A DNA stretch of 37,287 nucleotides, from positions 1-37,287 of the forward strand of contig JAAYXE010000158.1 of NCBI GenBank assembly GCA_012516075.1. Reading direction: 5' to 3'. The notes beneath the pieces are model-generated. The model saw only the letters and a list, made by a program, of their open reading frames with translations, did not search any database and was not told where the DNA came from. Numbering within the stretch: position 1 is the stretch's first letter; each line of letters begins with the position of its first letter. Positions 23,245 through 30,996 of this stretch are shown here, in pieces. The translations under genes and the position numbers were made by a program. The stretch is from Chloroflexota bacterium (GTDB taxonomy: Bacteria > Chloroflexota > Anaerolineae > Anaerolineales > UBA4823).

Positions 23245-25309
23245 TATCCACCATGCCGTGCGCCTGGACCTTCGTGCCCGGGCTCACCTCGGAGAATGCC
23301 AGCACCACCAGGTTGGGCAGGCTGCGCTCCACCATGCGGTGGAAAGCCAGGCGCAGTTCACGCGGGCAGAGCAGCACCGGGAAGTGACCCTGCTGCGCCA
23401 GGCGCTCCATCTGCTCGCCGGTGCGCGTGAGGATCTTCTGCGCCGTCCCCGCATCGATCGAAAAGCCCAGCCCGCCGTCGGTGGTGCGCAGCGTCTCGCG
23501 CAGCATGGATTCGAGCTGCGGCGAGAGCGTGAACACGTGCAGCAGGCCGTCGTTATCGCGGTATTTATTCGAAATGGAGCGCGCCATCGCCTGGCGCACG
23601 GCCTCCGCCAGCACGTTGGGGTCGCGCGTCATGGGGGCGTTGTTGGCCAGCACCTCCAGGATGGTGCCCAGATCGCGGATGGGGATGCGCTCCCGCAGCA
23701 GGTTGCGCAGCACGGCCTGCAGCTCGCTCAGGTTGAGCAGATCGGGGATCACTCCGTCGACCGCAGCGGGCATCTTCTGGCGGATCTGGTTGACCATCTC
23801 CTGCACCATCTGGCGGCTGAGCAGGTCCTGGCTGTTGCTGCGCACCACTTCGGTCAGGTGGGTGCTGAGCACCGAGAGCGGGCTGACGACCGTGCAGCCC
23901 ATCAGCTCGGCGCGGCCGGTCTCCGATTCGGGGATCCACAGCGCCGGCAGGCCAAAGGCCGGCTCGGTGGTGGGGATCCCCTGCAGGTTATCCACCGGCT
24001 CGGAGCCGGGGATGGCCAGGAAGCGGTCGAGCAGCAGCTTGCCCTGGGCCACTTCTTCGCCGCGCACTTTGATGCGGTAGGCGCTGGGGTCCAGGCGCAG
24101 GTTGTCGCGCACACGCACGATGGGCAGCACCAGCCCCAGTTCGAGCATGATCTGGCGGCGGATGGCGGTGATGCGCCGCAGCAGGTTGTCGGCCTGGCTC
24201 TCGTCGATGAGCGGGATAATGGCGTAGCCGACCTCGAGCTCGATCGGGTCGACCAGCAGCATTTCCATCATGTCCTGGGGCGTCTCGCCCTCGGCTGCCG
24301 GCGGCGGCTCCACTTCCGGCGCCTGGGGCTGGTTCTGCCGCTGCCAGGTGAAATATGCGGCCGCGCCCAGAGCGGCGCCGATGAGCAGGAAGGGGACCTT
24401 CGGGATGCCGGGGATCAGGGCGATGATGACCATGATGCCCGCGCCGATGGACAGGGCCGGCAGGTTGGCGACCTGACCGGCCAGGTCGCCGCCCAGCGAA
24501 TCATCGGACGTGGAGCGGGTGACGATCAGGCCGGCGGCCGCCGAGACCAGCAGGGCAGGGATCTGGGTCGCCAGGCCGGCGCCCACGGTGAGCAGGGTGT
24601 AAGACTGCAGGGCTTCGACGGCGGGCAGGCCGCGCTGCACCACGCCGATAATCACCCCGCCAAAGATGTTGACCAGGATGACGATCACCGCGGCGATGGC
24701 GTCGCCGCGCACAAACTTGCTCGAGCCGTCCATGGCGCCGTAGAAGTCGGCCTCGGCCTCCACTTCTCTGCGGCGGGCGCGCGCAGTGGCTTCGTCGATC
24801 ATGCCGGCGTTCAGGTCGGCGTCGATGGCGAGCTGCTTGCCGGGCATGGCGTCGAGGGTGAAGCGCGCCGAAACCTCGGCCACGCGCCCGGCGCCGTTGG
24901 TGATCACCACAAACTGGATGATCATCAGCATCAGGAAGACCACCACGCCGACCACATAGTTGCCGCCCACGATCAGGTTCCCGAACGTGGCGATCACTTT
25001 GCCGGCGTCGCCCTCGATGAGGATCAGACGGCTGGCGGAAATGTTCAAACCCAGGCGGAAGAGGGTCACCAGAAGCAGCACCGTGGGGAAGACGGAGAAA
25101 TCCATGGGCCGCTTGACGTACAGGGTGAGCAGCAGAATGCCGATGGACACCGCCAGGTTGATGGCCATCAGGAAGTCGAGCGCCAGCGGCGGCAGCGGCA
25201 CGATCATCAGGCCGATGATGATCATGATGCCAACGGCCATGGCCGCGTCTTTTGAGCTGACCATGCTCTGAAGGTTGAATTTTGCTGCTCCGGATGTGCT
25301 CGCTGCCAT
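23237..25309 (-). CDS. flhA: Flagellar export gate protein FlhA
   Basis: FlhA forms the nonameric export ring and couples proton flow to substrate docking. From ATG 25309 the product is 690 residues, the usual family length. An upstream in-frame GTG at 25378 would add 23 polar residues and has no better Shine-Dalgarno. Eight TM helices occupy the first 310 residues. The conserved FHIPEP-type region is represented by SVFPTVLLLVTLFRLGLNIS, and MPGKQLAIDADLNAGMIDEA is the cytoplasmic loop signature. The C-terminal cytoplasmic domain (about 345-690) has GYAIIPLID, TTDGGLGFSID and VLLCPRELRLAFHRMVER. A 116-nt gap separates it from flhB. Confidence 0.95.
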   Translation of the reverse strand: MAASTSGAAKFNLQSMVSSKDAAMAVGIMIIIGLMIVPLPPLALDFLMAINLAVSIGILLLTLYVKRPMDFSVFPTVLLLVTLFRLGLNISASRLILIEGDAGKVIATFGNLIVGGNYVVGVVVFLMLMIIQFVVITNGAGRVAEVSARFTLDAMPGKQLAIDADLNAGMIDEATARARRREVEAEADFYGAMDGSSKFVRGDAIAAVIVILVNIFGGVIIGVVQRGLPAVEALQSYTLLTVGAGLATQIPALLVSAAAGLIVTRSTSDDSLGGDLAGQVANLPALSIGAGIMVIIALIPGIPKVPFLLIGAALGAAAYFTWQRQNQPQAPEVEPPPAAEGETPQDMMEMLLVDPIELEVGYAIIPLIDESQADNLLRRITAIRRQIMLELGLVLPIVRVRDNLRLDPSAYRIKVRGEEVAQGKLLLDRFLAIPGSEPVDNLQGIPTTEPAFGLPALWIPESETGRAELMGCTVVSPLSVLSTHLTEVVRSNSQDLLSRQMVQEMVNQIRQKMPAAVDGVIPDLLNLSELQAVLRNLLRERIPIRDLGTILEVLANNAPMTRDPNVLAEAVRQAMARSISNKYRDNDGLLHVFTLSPQLESMLRETLRTTDGGLGFSIDAGTAQKILTRTGEQMERLAQQGHFPVLLCPRELRLAFHRMVERSLPNLVVLAFSEVSPGTKVQAHGMVDID

Positions 25310-25425
25310 GAAGTGCGTTCTGCTTCCTTTTCTATCGGTCCTGAGGTTCTGTGTTGAACCGTGCTGTCTCTGTTCCACTGCCCGGGTGAACCGGGTGTAT
25401 GCGATGGCCCTGCTTCGCTGCGGTG

Positions 25426-26496
25426 TTACATGACGCCGCTCTTCAGGCGGTCGCTCCGCAGCCGGTAGACGTACGCCAGCACCTCCGCCAGGGCGGCGTA
25501 CAGTTCGGGCGGGATTTCCTCATCGATGTCCACCTTGCGGTACAGGGCGCGCGCCACGGGGATGTTCTGCACGATGGGCACGTCGTGGCTGCGGGCGATC
25601 TCGATGATTTTGTACGCCACCCGGTCGGCGCCTTTCGCCACCACGCGCGGGGCGTTCATAGTACTGGCGTCGTACTGGATGGCCACAGCAAGGTGGGTCG
25701 GGTTGGTAATGATCACATCGGCCTGCGGCACTTTTTCCATCATGCGCATGCGGGCCATGCGGCGCTGCTGGCTGCGGATGCGGCTGCGGATGAAGGGGTC
25801 GCCCTCGGAGCGTTTGATGTCTTCTTTCAGCTCCTCTTTGGACATGCGCAGTGATTTAATGTACTGCCAGCGCTGGTAGGCGTAATCGGCCAGCGCCAGC
25901 ACCAGGTAGCAGGCGGCCACACGCAGGCTCAGGTCGACGGCCATGCCGGCCCAGGCGGCCAGGCCGTCCTTTACCCCGGTCTGCCCCAGGTAGACCAGGC
26001 GGGGGAGCGAGCTTCTTAACGAGCTGTACGCCACCCAGCCGATCACCAGCAGCTTGAGCAGCGATTTGCCCAGTTCAAACAACCCCTGGGTCGAGAACAT
26101 ACGCTTGAACCCGGCCAGCGGGTTCAGACGGTTCAGGTCCGGGGACAGGCGTTTGGTGGTAAAGAGAAATCCGGTCTGAGCCAGGTTGACCGCCAGGCCC
26201 GCTACCAGAAGAGATGCAAGAATCAGACCCAGCGGGGCGGCCAGGCGCATCACCGTGCTGGTGAACAGGCTCTGCAGCCCGAGCAGGCTGGGCTCGAGCG
26301 AGCGGCTTTCGGCCAGCGAGACGGTCATCAACTCCTGCAGGGCAGAGACCAGCCGCCCGCCGGAGATCTGCAGCATCCAGATGCCGGCCAGCAGCCCCAC
26401 CGCGGCGGTCAGCTCCTGGCTGCGGGCCACCTGCCCTTCACGCCGGGCGTCGGCAATTCGTCGTGGGGTTGGGGCTTCGGTCTTTTCGGAAGACAT
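25426..26496 (-). CDS. flhB: Flagellar export switch protein FlhB
   Basis: FlhB controls the change from rod/hook to filament export by self-cleavage. The 356-residue product begins SSEKTEAPTPRRIADARREG, the FlhB signature. Four TM segments follow (about 30-50, 85-108, 145-165, 185-207). The linker KSLRMSKEELKEDIKRSEGD leads to the autocleavage motif NPTH (265-268) in VIITNPTHLAVAIQYD. The C-terminus is IPPELYAALAEVLAYVYRLR. All key residues are present. It starts 3 nt after fliR. A free FlhB-C-like protein is encoded separately at 10005-10343. Confidence 0.97.
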   Translation of the reverse strand: MSSEKTEAPTPRRIADARREGQVARSQELTAAVGLLAGIWMLQISGGRLVSALQELMTVSLAESRSLEPSLLGLQSLFTSTVMRLAAPLGLILASLLVAGLAVNLAQTGFLFTTKRLSPDLNRLNPLAGFKRMFSTQGLFELGKSLLKLLVIGWVAYSSLRSSLPRLVYLGQTGVKDGLAAWAGMAVDLSLRVAACYLVLALADYAYQRWQYIKSLRMSKEELKEDIKRSEGDPFIRSRIRSQQRRMARMRMMEKVPQADVIITNPTHLAVAIQYDASTMNAPRVVAKGADRVAYKIIEIARSHDVPIVQNIPVARALYRKVDIDEEIPPELYAALAEVLAYVYRLRSDRLKSGVM

Positions 26497-26499
26497 CTC

Positions 26500-27261
26500 C
26501 TACAACCCCAGAATGAGCAGCATGCGTTCGCCCAGGCGCTCAAACAGCCCGCTGACGGCGGGCAGCAGCACGCCCAGGGTGACCAGCAGGAAGAAGATCC
26601 CCAGGCCCGCTTTGAGCGGGGCGCCCAGGAAGAAGACCTGCACCTGCGGCGCCACCCGGGACAGCAGCCCCAGCACCAGGTCGGTGAGCAGCAGCGCTCC
26701 CATCACCGGCAGCGCCATCTGCACTCCGGCTGGGATGAGCTGGGCCGTCATGCGGGCGAACACCTCCAGCGAGAAGTCGGGCAGCGGGCTGTTTAGAGGA
26801 AAGAGCTCGAAGGTGCGCTGCAGGCCGAGCAGGAAGGTGTGGTGCCCGTTGATCACCAGGAAGATCAGCGTGGTAAAGAGCAGGAAGAACTGGTCGAGCG
26901 GCGAGCCGGAGAAGTCCATGGCCGGGTTGAGCACCCGTGCCGAGGCGAACCCCGAGCCGGTGCTCATCAGCTCGCCGGCCACCTGCAGGCAGGCGAACGT
27001 CAGGGCGGCGGCGAAGCCGGCCAGCGTGCCCAACAGCAGTTCGCGGGCGATGGCGAAGCCGAAGGCCAGCGTATCCAGCGAGGCGGCCTCGGGCGGCAGC
27101 GGCTCCCACGGGATGATGACCATCGTCAGCAGCACCCCCAGCCCGATCTTTACCGGGTTGGGCACTCCCTGGCCGGCCAGCACGGGCACATGGATGATGA
27201 TGGCCAGCACGCGGGTCAGGGCCAGGAAGAAGAGCTGCGCTTGAGCGATGGATACGACCAT
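26500..27261 (-). CDS. fliR: Flagellar export gate protein FliR
   Basis: FliR joins FliP and FliQ in the export gate. The 253-residue protein has about six TM helices. Text such as LALTRVLAIIIHVPVLAGQG and VPNPVKIGLGVLLTMVIIPW matches the FliR N-terminus. Further matches are LLLGTLAGFAAALTFACLQV-AGELMSTGSGFA, LINGHH-like VINGHHTFLLGLQRTFELFP and ALPVMGALLLTDLVLGLLSR. It is first in the - strand fliR-flgG operon. Its usual neighbour fliQ is 2.7 kb upstream, separated by the secreted hydrolase locus. No clear promoter was identified; TTCACA-N17-TATGGG in the gap is a weak candidate. Confidence 0.95.
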   Translation of the reverse strand: MVVSIAQAQLFFLALTRVLAIIIHVPVLAGQGVPNPVKIGLGVLLTMVIIPWEPLPPEAASLDTLAFGFAIARELLLGTLAGFAAALTFACLQVAGELMSTGSGFASARVLNPAMDFSGSPLDQFFLLFTTLIFLVINGHHTFLLGLQRTFELFPLNSPLPDFSLEVFARMTAQLIPAGVQMALPVMGALLLTDLVLGLLSRVAPQVQVFFLGAPLKAGLGIFFLLVTLGVLLPAVSGLFERLGERMLLILGL

Positions 27262-27364
27262 GAGATGAATCCTTAAGGGCCCGGGTGATGTTAAGGATAC
27301 CGGAAGAGCCCATAGGGCCGCATAAATGAGGTGTGAAGGGGTGCTAAATTTAGCGTAAAAAGGC

Positions 27365-27391
27365 TAAAGGTTTATGGGGGATGGTCGATAA
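27365..27391 (+). promoter_or_regulatory. Sigma-28-like (FliA) promoter
   Basis: TAAAGGTT (27365-27372), 11 nt, GTCGATAA (27384-27391). Each box has 7 of 8 consensus bases and the spacing is exact. It points toward the secreted MBL/lamin-tail gene, whose start is about 315 nt downstream, with no other supported gene between. It could put that gene, or a small RNA, under FliA. Confidence 0.75.
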
Positions 27392-27516
27392 CTGGAGGTT
27401 TGAGAAGGAGGGGACGTACTGGTGCATAAGATTTCTTGCTGCCACGGTCTCCGTGGGAGCGTATCAAGGGCCGCTCTGCGGCCGCACCTGAACTGTCCAC
27501 ACACGCCGCCAGTTCC

Positions 27517-27545
27517 TTGCCCAAATATTACAAAACCGGTATAGT
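27517..27545 (+). promoter_or_regulatory. Sigma-70-like promoter of the secreted hydrolase
   Basis: TTGCCC (27517-27522), 17 nt, TATAGT (27540-27545), with a second overlapping TATAGT at 27545-27550. The -10 matches 5 of 6 and the -35 matches 4 of 6. A start near 27552 would give a leader of about 155 nt. Confidence 0.6.
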
Positions 27546-27555
27546 ATAGTAGATA

Positions 27556-27680
27556 TACACTGCAGCGGGGTCGCATTGGAATCCGCAGTGTAAACCCTGA
27601 TTTCGAAAACGAAACAACCCCATATCGATCCAGGCCGGCTGCTCGCCCGCCTGGCCCTCACACCGCCCACCAGGGCGGTG
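27556..27680 (+). promoter_or_regulatory. Four-hairpin 5' leader
   Basis: Four consecutive perfect or near-perfect hairpins precede the gene. They are TACACTGC/GCAGTGTA (27556-27592), TTTCG-AAAA-CGAAA (27601-27614), CCAGGC..GGC/GCC..GCCTGG (27630-27654) and CACCGCCC-ACCA-GGGCGGTG (27661-27680). The last lies 16 nt before the GGAGGT Shine-Dalgarno. The arrangement suggests a structured mRNA leader. It does not match a riboswitch class I can name. Confidence 0.45.
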
Positions 27681-27707
27681 CCCGACCCGTTTTCCCGGAG
27701 GTAACCG

Positions 27708-29102
27708 ATGCCTGCTTACCGTCATCCTTTGATCCGCATTGTCAGCCCGCTGGTGGTGATCTTCCTGTTCCTGTTCCCTGGCCTGCCGGTCCGCTCCGCG
27801 GGCATGCAGTCGGCGGTGTTCATCAACGTCGGCCAGGGAGACGCCGCCCTGCTGCGCGACGGCGAGGGGTTCGACGTACTGATTGACGGCGGCCGGCCGA
27901 GCGCCGGCGACGATCTGCTGGCCTTTCTGCGCGCTCACGGCGTGACACAGCTCGACGCCATGGTCGCCACGCACGCCGACGCCGATCACATCGGCGGGCT
28001 GATCGATGTGCTCGAGGCCGACGACATCACGGTTTCCGCGGTGTATTACAACGGTTACCCCGGCTCGACCGCCACCTGGTCGAATTTTGAAGCGGCGGTG
28101 GCTGCCGACGGCCTGACGCTCACCCCGCTGCAGTTCCCGCAGGAGCTGGACTGGGGCGCCATGCGGGTGTATGTGCTCAACCCGCCGGCAGGACTGACCA
28201 ACCCCGAAACCAACGACGCCAGCATCGTGCTGCGCGTGGACATCGGCCCCGAGATCAACTACCTGTTCACCGGCGACATCGACACGGAGATCGAGGCGGA
28301 AATCCTGGCGCGCGGCACGCCCGTAGCAGCCGAAGTATTGAAGGTTGCGCATCACGGGAGCGCTTACGGTTCGAGCGAGGTGTTCCTGGCGGCTGTCTCG
28401 CCGGAGGAGGCGGTGATCAGCGTGGGCGCCAATTCGTACGGTCACCCCGCACCCGAGACGCTGTCTCGCCTGCAGGACGCCGGGGCGAACATCTGGCGCA
28501 CCGACCAGCACATGCACATTTTCGTGGAGAGCGACGGTCTGCTGTGCTGGGTGCAGGGAAAGCTCGCCTGTGGGGCTGCTGCAGCCGGCGTCATCTACCT
28601 GCCCATCATCCGGCGCGACCTGCCGCCCACGCCGCTGCCGTCACCCACCGTGCCAGCGCCCCCGGCAGTGACGGTGACCGCCACATTCCTTCCCACCGCC
28701 CAACCCACCGTGGGGGCTACAGGCATCCCAACGCCGGTGCCCACGGCGACTGCCACAGCCTCTCCTACAGTCCCTGCCGGGACGGGCCAGGTGGAGATCA
28801 TTCACATTCATTGGGACGGTGTGGGGAACAGTGAGCCCGACGAGTACGTGGAGATTCGCAACACCGGCGGCTCCCCGGTGCAGCTCGCCGGGTGGACGCT
28901 GTCCGATGCCGCCAATCACGTGTTCACCTTCCCCTCATTCGTCATGGCGCCGGGGCAGACCTGCCGGGTGTATACCAACGAAGTTCACCCCGAATACTGC
29001 GGGTTCAGCTACGGCAGCGGCACGGCGATCTGGAACAACAGCGGCGACACCGCCACCCTGCGCGATAATCAGGGGAAGGTGGTGGATACATACAGCTATT
29101 GA
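27708..29102 (+). CDS. Secreted MBL-fold hydrolase (ComEC-like) with lamin-tail domain
   Basis: The 464-residue protein has a Sec signal (about 1-31). A metallo-beta-lactamase domain (about 35-280) follows, of the ComEC/Rec2-like type: INVGQGDAALLRDGEGFDVL, then HADADH (89-94), FTGDID and the AHHGS motif (HHGS at 215-218). The metal ligands look intact. YLPIIRR (297-303) and a Pro/Thr-rich linker (about 305-355) lead to a C-terminal lamin-tail (LTD) domain (about 358-464: EYVEIRNTGGSPVQLAGWTL). MBL plus LTD proteins of this kind are probably extracellular nucleases or phosphodiesterases; the exact substrate is not known. ATG 27708 has GGAGGT 5 nt upstream. It interrupts the fliQ-fliR order. 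Confidence 0.88.
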   Translation: MPAYRHPLIRIVSPLVVIFLFLFPGLPVRSAGMQSAVFINVGQGDAALLRDGEGFDVLIDGGRPSAGDDLLAFLRAHGVTQLDAMVATHADADHIGGLIDVLEADDITVSAVYYNGYPGSTATWSNFEAAVAADGLTLTPLQFPQELDWGAMRVYVLNPPAGLTNPETNDASIVLRVDIGPEINYLFTGDIDTEIEAEILARGTPVAAEVLKVAHHGSAYGSSEVFLAAVSPEEAVISVGANSYGHPAPETLSRLQDAGANIWRTDQHMHIFVESDGLLCWVQGKLACGAAAAGVIYLPIIRRDLPPTPLPSPTVPAPPAVTVTATFLPTAQPTVGATGIPTPVPTATATASPTVPAGTGQVEIIHIHWDGVGNSEPDEYVEIRNTGGSPVQLAGWTLSDAANHVFTFPSFVMAPGQTCRVYTNEVHPEYCGFSYGSGTAIWNNSGDTATLRDNQGKVVDTYSY

Positions 29103-29553
29103 GCGGGGCCTGCGACTGCAGCCGAACCCGGGTATCTCCCCCGCCCGGGGAGGAGGCGTAGAACTACCGATTTAAAACGAATCTGTTTCGGAAGGGAGAA
29201 GCAAACAGGCATTATGAGGGAAGGCTCTAAATGCAGGTATCATCAGCCGTTCCCGGGATGCCGTTTTGCACGCGTCAATGGGCACGGCGCGCAGCGAGCA
29301 GTGGTCGAAAGGGCAGGTTTTTAATCTCAATATGTTTGACAGGCATCCACAGCGGCAGTCGAAGATCGACTGCCCGCCACCAGGCGTCCTGAGCGGAGCC
29401 TGCGAGCGCCAGCGAGAAGGCGCAGTCGAAGGGCGCCTGGCGGCGGAATTTCCTGCCGCAGGCTGCTCCGGGTGCCTGGATGCCGGGTAAATTGCCCGCA
29501 GGCATACTGAGCGGCCGCTGCGTATGCTCGGTCGAAGCCGTGTGTCAAAAAAA
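29103..29553. other. Gene-free repeat-bearing intergenic stretch
   Basis: This 451-bp region lies between the convergent secreted hydrolase and response regulator genes. It contains a CTCCCC/GGGGAG hairpin (29136-29152) and copy B of the dispersed palindromic element (29322-29484), followed by GCATACTGAGC / GTATGCTCGGTCG text. I see no gene. Confidence 0.6.
29322..29484. repeat. Dispersed palindromic element, copy B
   Basis: The first 65 bp match copy A (11151) at roughly 85% by eye. Outer arms GGCATCCA (29342-29349) and TGGATGCC (29477-29484) pair perfectly. Inner arms CCAGGCG (29380-29386) and CGCCTGG (29434-29440) also pair. Copy B is longer than copy A because of extra sequence in the centre. 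Confidence 0.7.
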
Positions 29554-29575
29554 TCACCGCAGCCAGCGCTGCACG
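29547..29575 (-). terminator. Possible terminator at the end of the flbD-cheY-like operon
   Basis: On the - strand a short GCAGC-GCTG-GCTGC stem (29559-29572) inside the end of the response regulator gene is followed, after the TGA stop, by seven T (29547-29553). The stem is only 5 bp, so strength is uncertain. Confidence 0.4.
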
Positions 29576-29928
29576 CGGCGGATCAGTTCATCAATGTGAA
29601 AGGGTTTGACAAAGAAATCGCCCGCGCCGGCCTGGATGGCCTGGGCGATCACCTCGCGGTACCCCAGCGCGGAGATCACGATCACCGGGGCGGGGTGGGG
29701 GTTCTCGCTGCGCTTCAACCCGGAGATGAACGCCAGCTCGGCTTCGCCCGGCAGCGTCATGTCGATTAAGATCAGGTCTGGGGATGAAGGTGTGATCAGG
29801 GACTGCGCCTCCTGGGCCGTGCCGGAAGTCTGCACTGCGAAGCCCGCCCGCTCCAGGCCGAGCTTCATCAGGTCGCGTAATACCGGGTCCGCCTCGATAA
29901 CCAGGCTCTGTTTTCCGGAGGTCGCCAT
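29554..29928 (-). CDS. Single-domain response regulator (CheY-like)
   Basis: The 124-residue protein is a lone receiver domain. Asp56 in LILIDMTLPG is the phospho-acceptor, Ser86 in VIVISALG replaces the usual Thr/Ser switch, and Lys108 lies in FFVKPF. The N-terminal acidic pair is E12-A13 followed by D14, so one metal-binding acid appears changed to Ala by simple alignment. It lies 13 nt after fliQ and may act at the FliM/FliN switch. A different role is possible, since the kinase at 35629 is also near. The name cheY is not assigned because true chemotaxis genes are absent here. Confidence 0.85.
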   Translation of the reverse strand: MATSGKQSLVIEADPVLRDLMKLGLERAGFAVQTSGTAQEAQSLITPSSPDLILIDMTLPGEAELAFISGLKRSENPHPAPVIVISALGYREVIAQAIQAGAGDFFVKPFHIDELIRRVQRWLR

Positions 29929-29941
29929 CCTTCCTCACACC

Positions 29942-30211
29942 TCAGTGGGGCAGGTCGGGCAGGCTGGTGAAAACCTGTGTGGTGAACGTCAGCAGGTGCT
30001 GGCCCATCCACGAGCCCAGCAGCAGCAGGACGAGCAGGATCCCCAGGATCTTGGGGATAAAGTTCAGCGTGGCCTCGTTGATCTGTGTCGCGGCCTGGAA
30101 CATGCTCACCAGCACGCCGATGATCAGGCTGACCAGCAGCGCCGGGCCGGCCAGTATTAATGTAAGCACCAGCGCGTTCTGTGCTATTCCCAGTAGATAT
30201 CCTTCAGTCAT
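29942..30211 (-). CDS. fliQ: Flagellar export gate protein FliQ
   Basis: FliQ is the 89-residue two-TM hairpin of the export gate. Helix 1 (about 14-38) reads NALVLTLILAGPALLVSLII. The conserved loop VSMFQAATQINEATLNFIPK follows, then helix 2 (about 50-72: ILGILLVLLLLGSWMGQHLL). Length and motifs are standard. It starts 21 nt after the fliP stop. Here fliR does not follow; a response regulator does. Confidence 0.95.
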   Translation of the reverse strand: MTEGYLLGIAQNALVLTLILAGPALLVSLIIGVLVSMFQAATQINEATLNFIPKILGILLVLLLLGSWMGQHLLTFTTQVFTSLPDLPH

Positions 30212-30232
30212 CGGCTGTGCTCCAAATCCATC

Positions 30233-30991
30233 TTACATAAAGCTCTGCGCCAGCGAGCGGACGATCAGATACCAGCCGTCCACCATAATGAAGAGCAGCA
30301 GCTTGAACGGCAGCGAGATCAACGAAGGGGGCAGCATCATCATACCCATCGCCAGCAGGATGCTGGAGACCACCAGGTCGATGACCAGGAAGGGCACATA
30401 GATCATAAAGCCCATGATGAAGGCCGAGCGCAGCTCGCTGATGACGAAGGCGGGCAGGAGCACCACCGTGGGGATATCGTCCAGCGTCTCGGGCCGGCCG
30501 GAGCCGTGCATCTCGAGCATCAGCTCCAGGTCTTTCTGGCGCGTCTGTTTGAACATGAACTCGCGCACCGGCGCGGCGCCGCGTTCGAAAGCCGTCTCCT
30601 GGTCGATCTCGCCCGCCAGATAGGGCTGCATGGCCTGCTGGTCCACCTGCTGGTAGACCGGTGCCATGATGAAGAAGGTCAGCAGCAGTGACAGGCCGAT
30701 GATGATCTGGTTGGGGGGCACGGTGGGCGTGCCGATGGCGGTGCGCAGCAGCGAGAGCACGATCACGATGCGCGTGAACGAGGTCGCCAGGACCAGGATG
30801 GCCGGCGCCAGGCTGAGCACGGTGAGCAGCACGATGAGCTGCACCCCCGTGCTGACCTCCTCCGGGCTGCCGTCCGGGGAGACCGAAAGCGTCACGCCTG
30901 GGGCTTCGAACCCGGGGGACCCCGCGCAGGACGACAGCGCGAGTGCGGCCAGCAGGACGAGCAGCGTGAGCAGGACTTTCTTCGCTCGCAT
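30233..30991 (-). CDS. fliP: Flagellar export gate protein FliP
   Basis: FliP forms the core of the export gate. The 252-residue protein starts with a signal-like segment ending in LSSC (about 18-22), which fits a lipobox. Conserved FliP text follows: LATSFTRIVIVLSLLRTAIG and TPTVPPNQIIIGLSLLLTFF, then QPYLAGEIDQETAFERGAAP, REFMFKQTR, LLPAFVISELRSAFIMGFMI-YVPFLVIDLVVSS and GMMMLPPSLISLPFKLLLFI. Proteobacterial FliP has a cleavable signal peptide; a lipid-modified form would be unusual. It follows fliO by 5 nt. Confidence 0.96.
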   Translation of the reverse strand: MRAKKVLLTLLVLLAALALSSCAGSPGFEAPGVTLSVSPDGSPEEVSTGVQLIVLLTVLSLAPAILVLATSFTRIVIVLSLLRTAIGTPTVPPNQIIIGLSLLLTFFIMAPVYQQVDQQAMQPYLAGEIDQETAFERGAAPVREFMFKQTRQKDLELMLEMHGSGRPETLDDIPTVVLLPAFVISELRSAFIMGFMIYVPFLVIDLVVSSILLAMGMMMLPPSLISLPFKLLLFIMVDGWYLIVRSLAQSFM

Positions 30992-30996
30992 CGTGC

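Larger units (their letters stand above)
27262..27707. other. Divergent regulatory region between fliR and the secreted hydrolase
   Basis: This 446-bp stretch holds a 12-bp palindrome GCTAAATTTAGC (27343-27354), a sigma-28-like promoter (27365-27391) and two small hairpins with identical TCT loops (27442-27456 and 27469-27483). A sigma-70-like promoter (27517-27545) and a multi-hairpin leader (27556-27680) follow. No gene is supported. A 40-codon frame from GTG near 27422 has a fair Shine-Dalgarno but no recognisable product. Confidence 0.6.

Noticed and set aside
22790..25255. An 821-codon open frame on the + strand opposite flhA and flhF.
   Set aside because: The His/Gln/Gly-rich translation is typical of antisense to GC-rich coding DNA; flhA is certain on the other strand.
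27422..27544. A 40-codon frame from GTG with a GGAGG-like site downstream of the sigma-28-like promoter.
   Set aside because: The frame crosses two hairpins and the sigma-70-like -10, and the peptide matches nothing I know.
27556..27680. A cyclic di-GMP riboswitch in the hydrolase leader, tempting because of the flagellar setting.
   Set aside because: The conserved GEMM core and tetraloop/receptor text are not visible.
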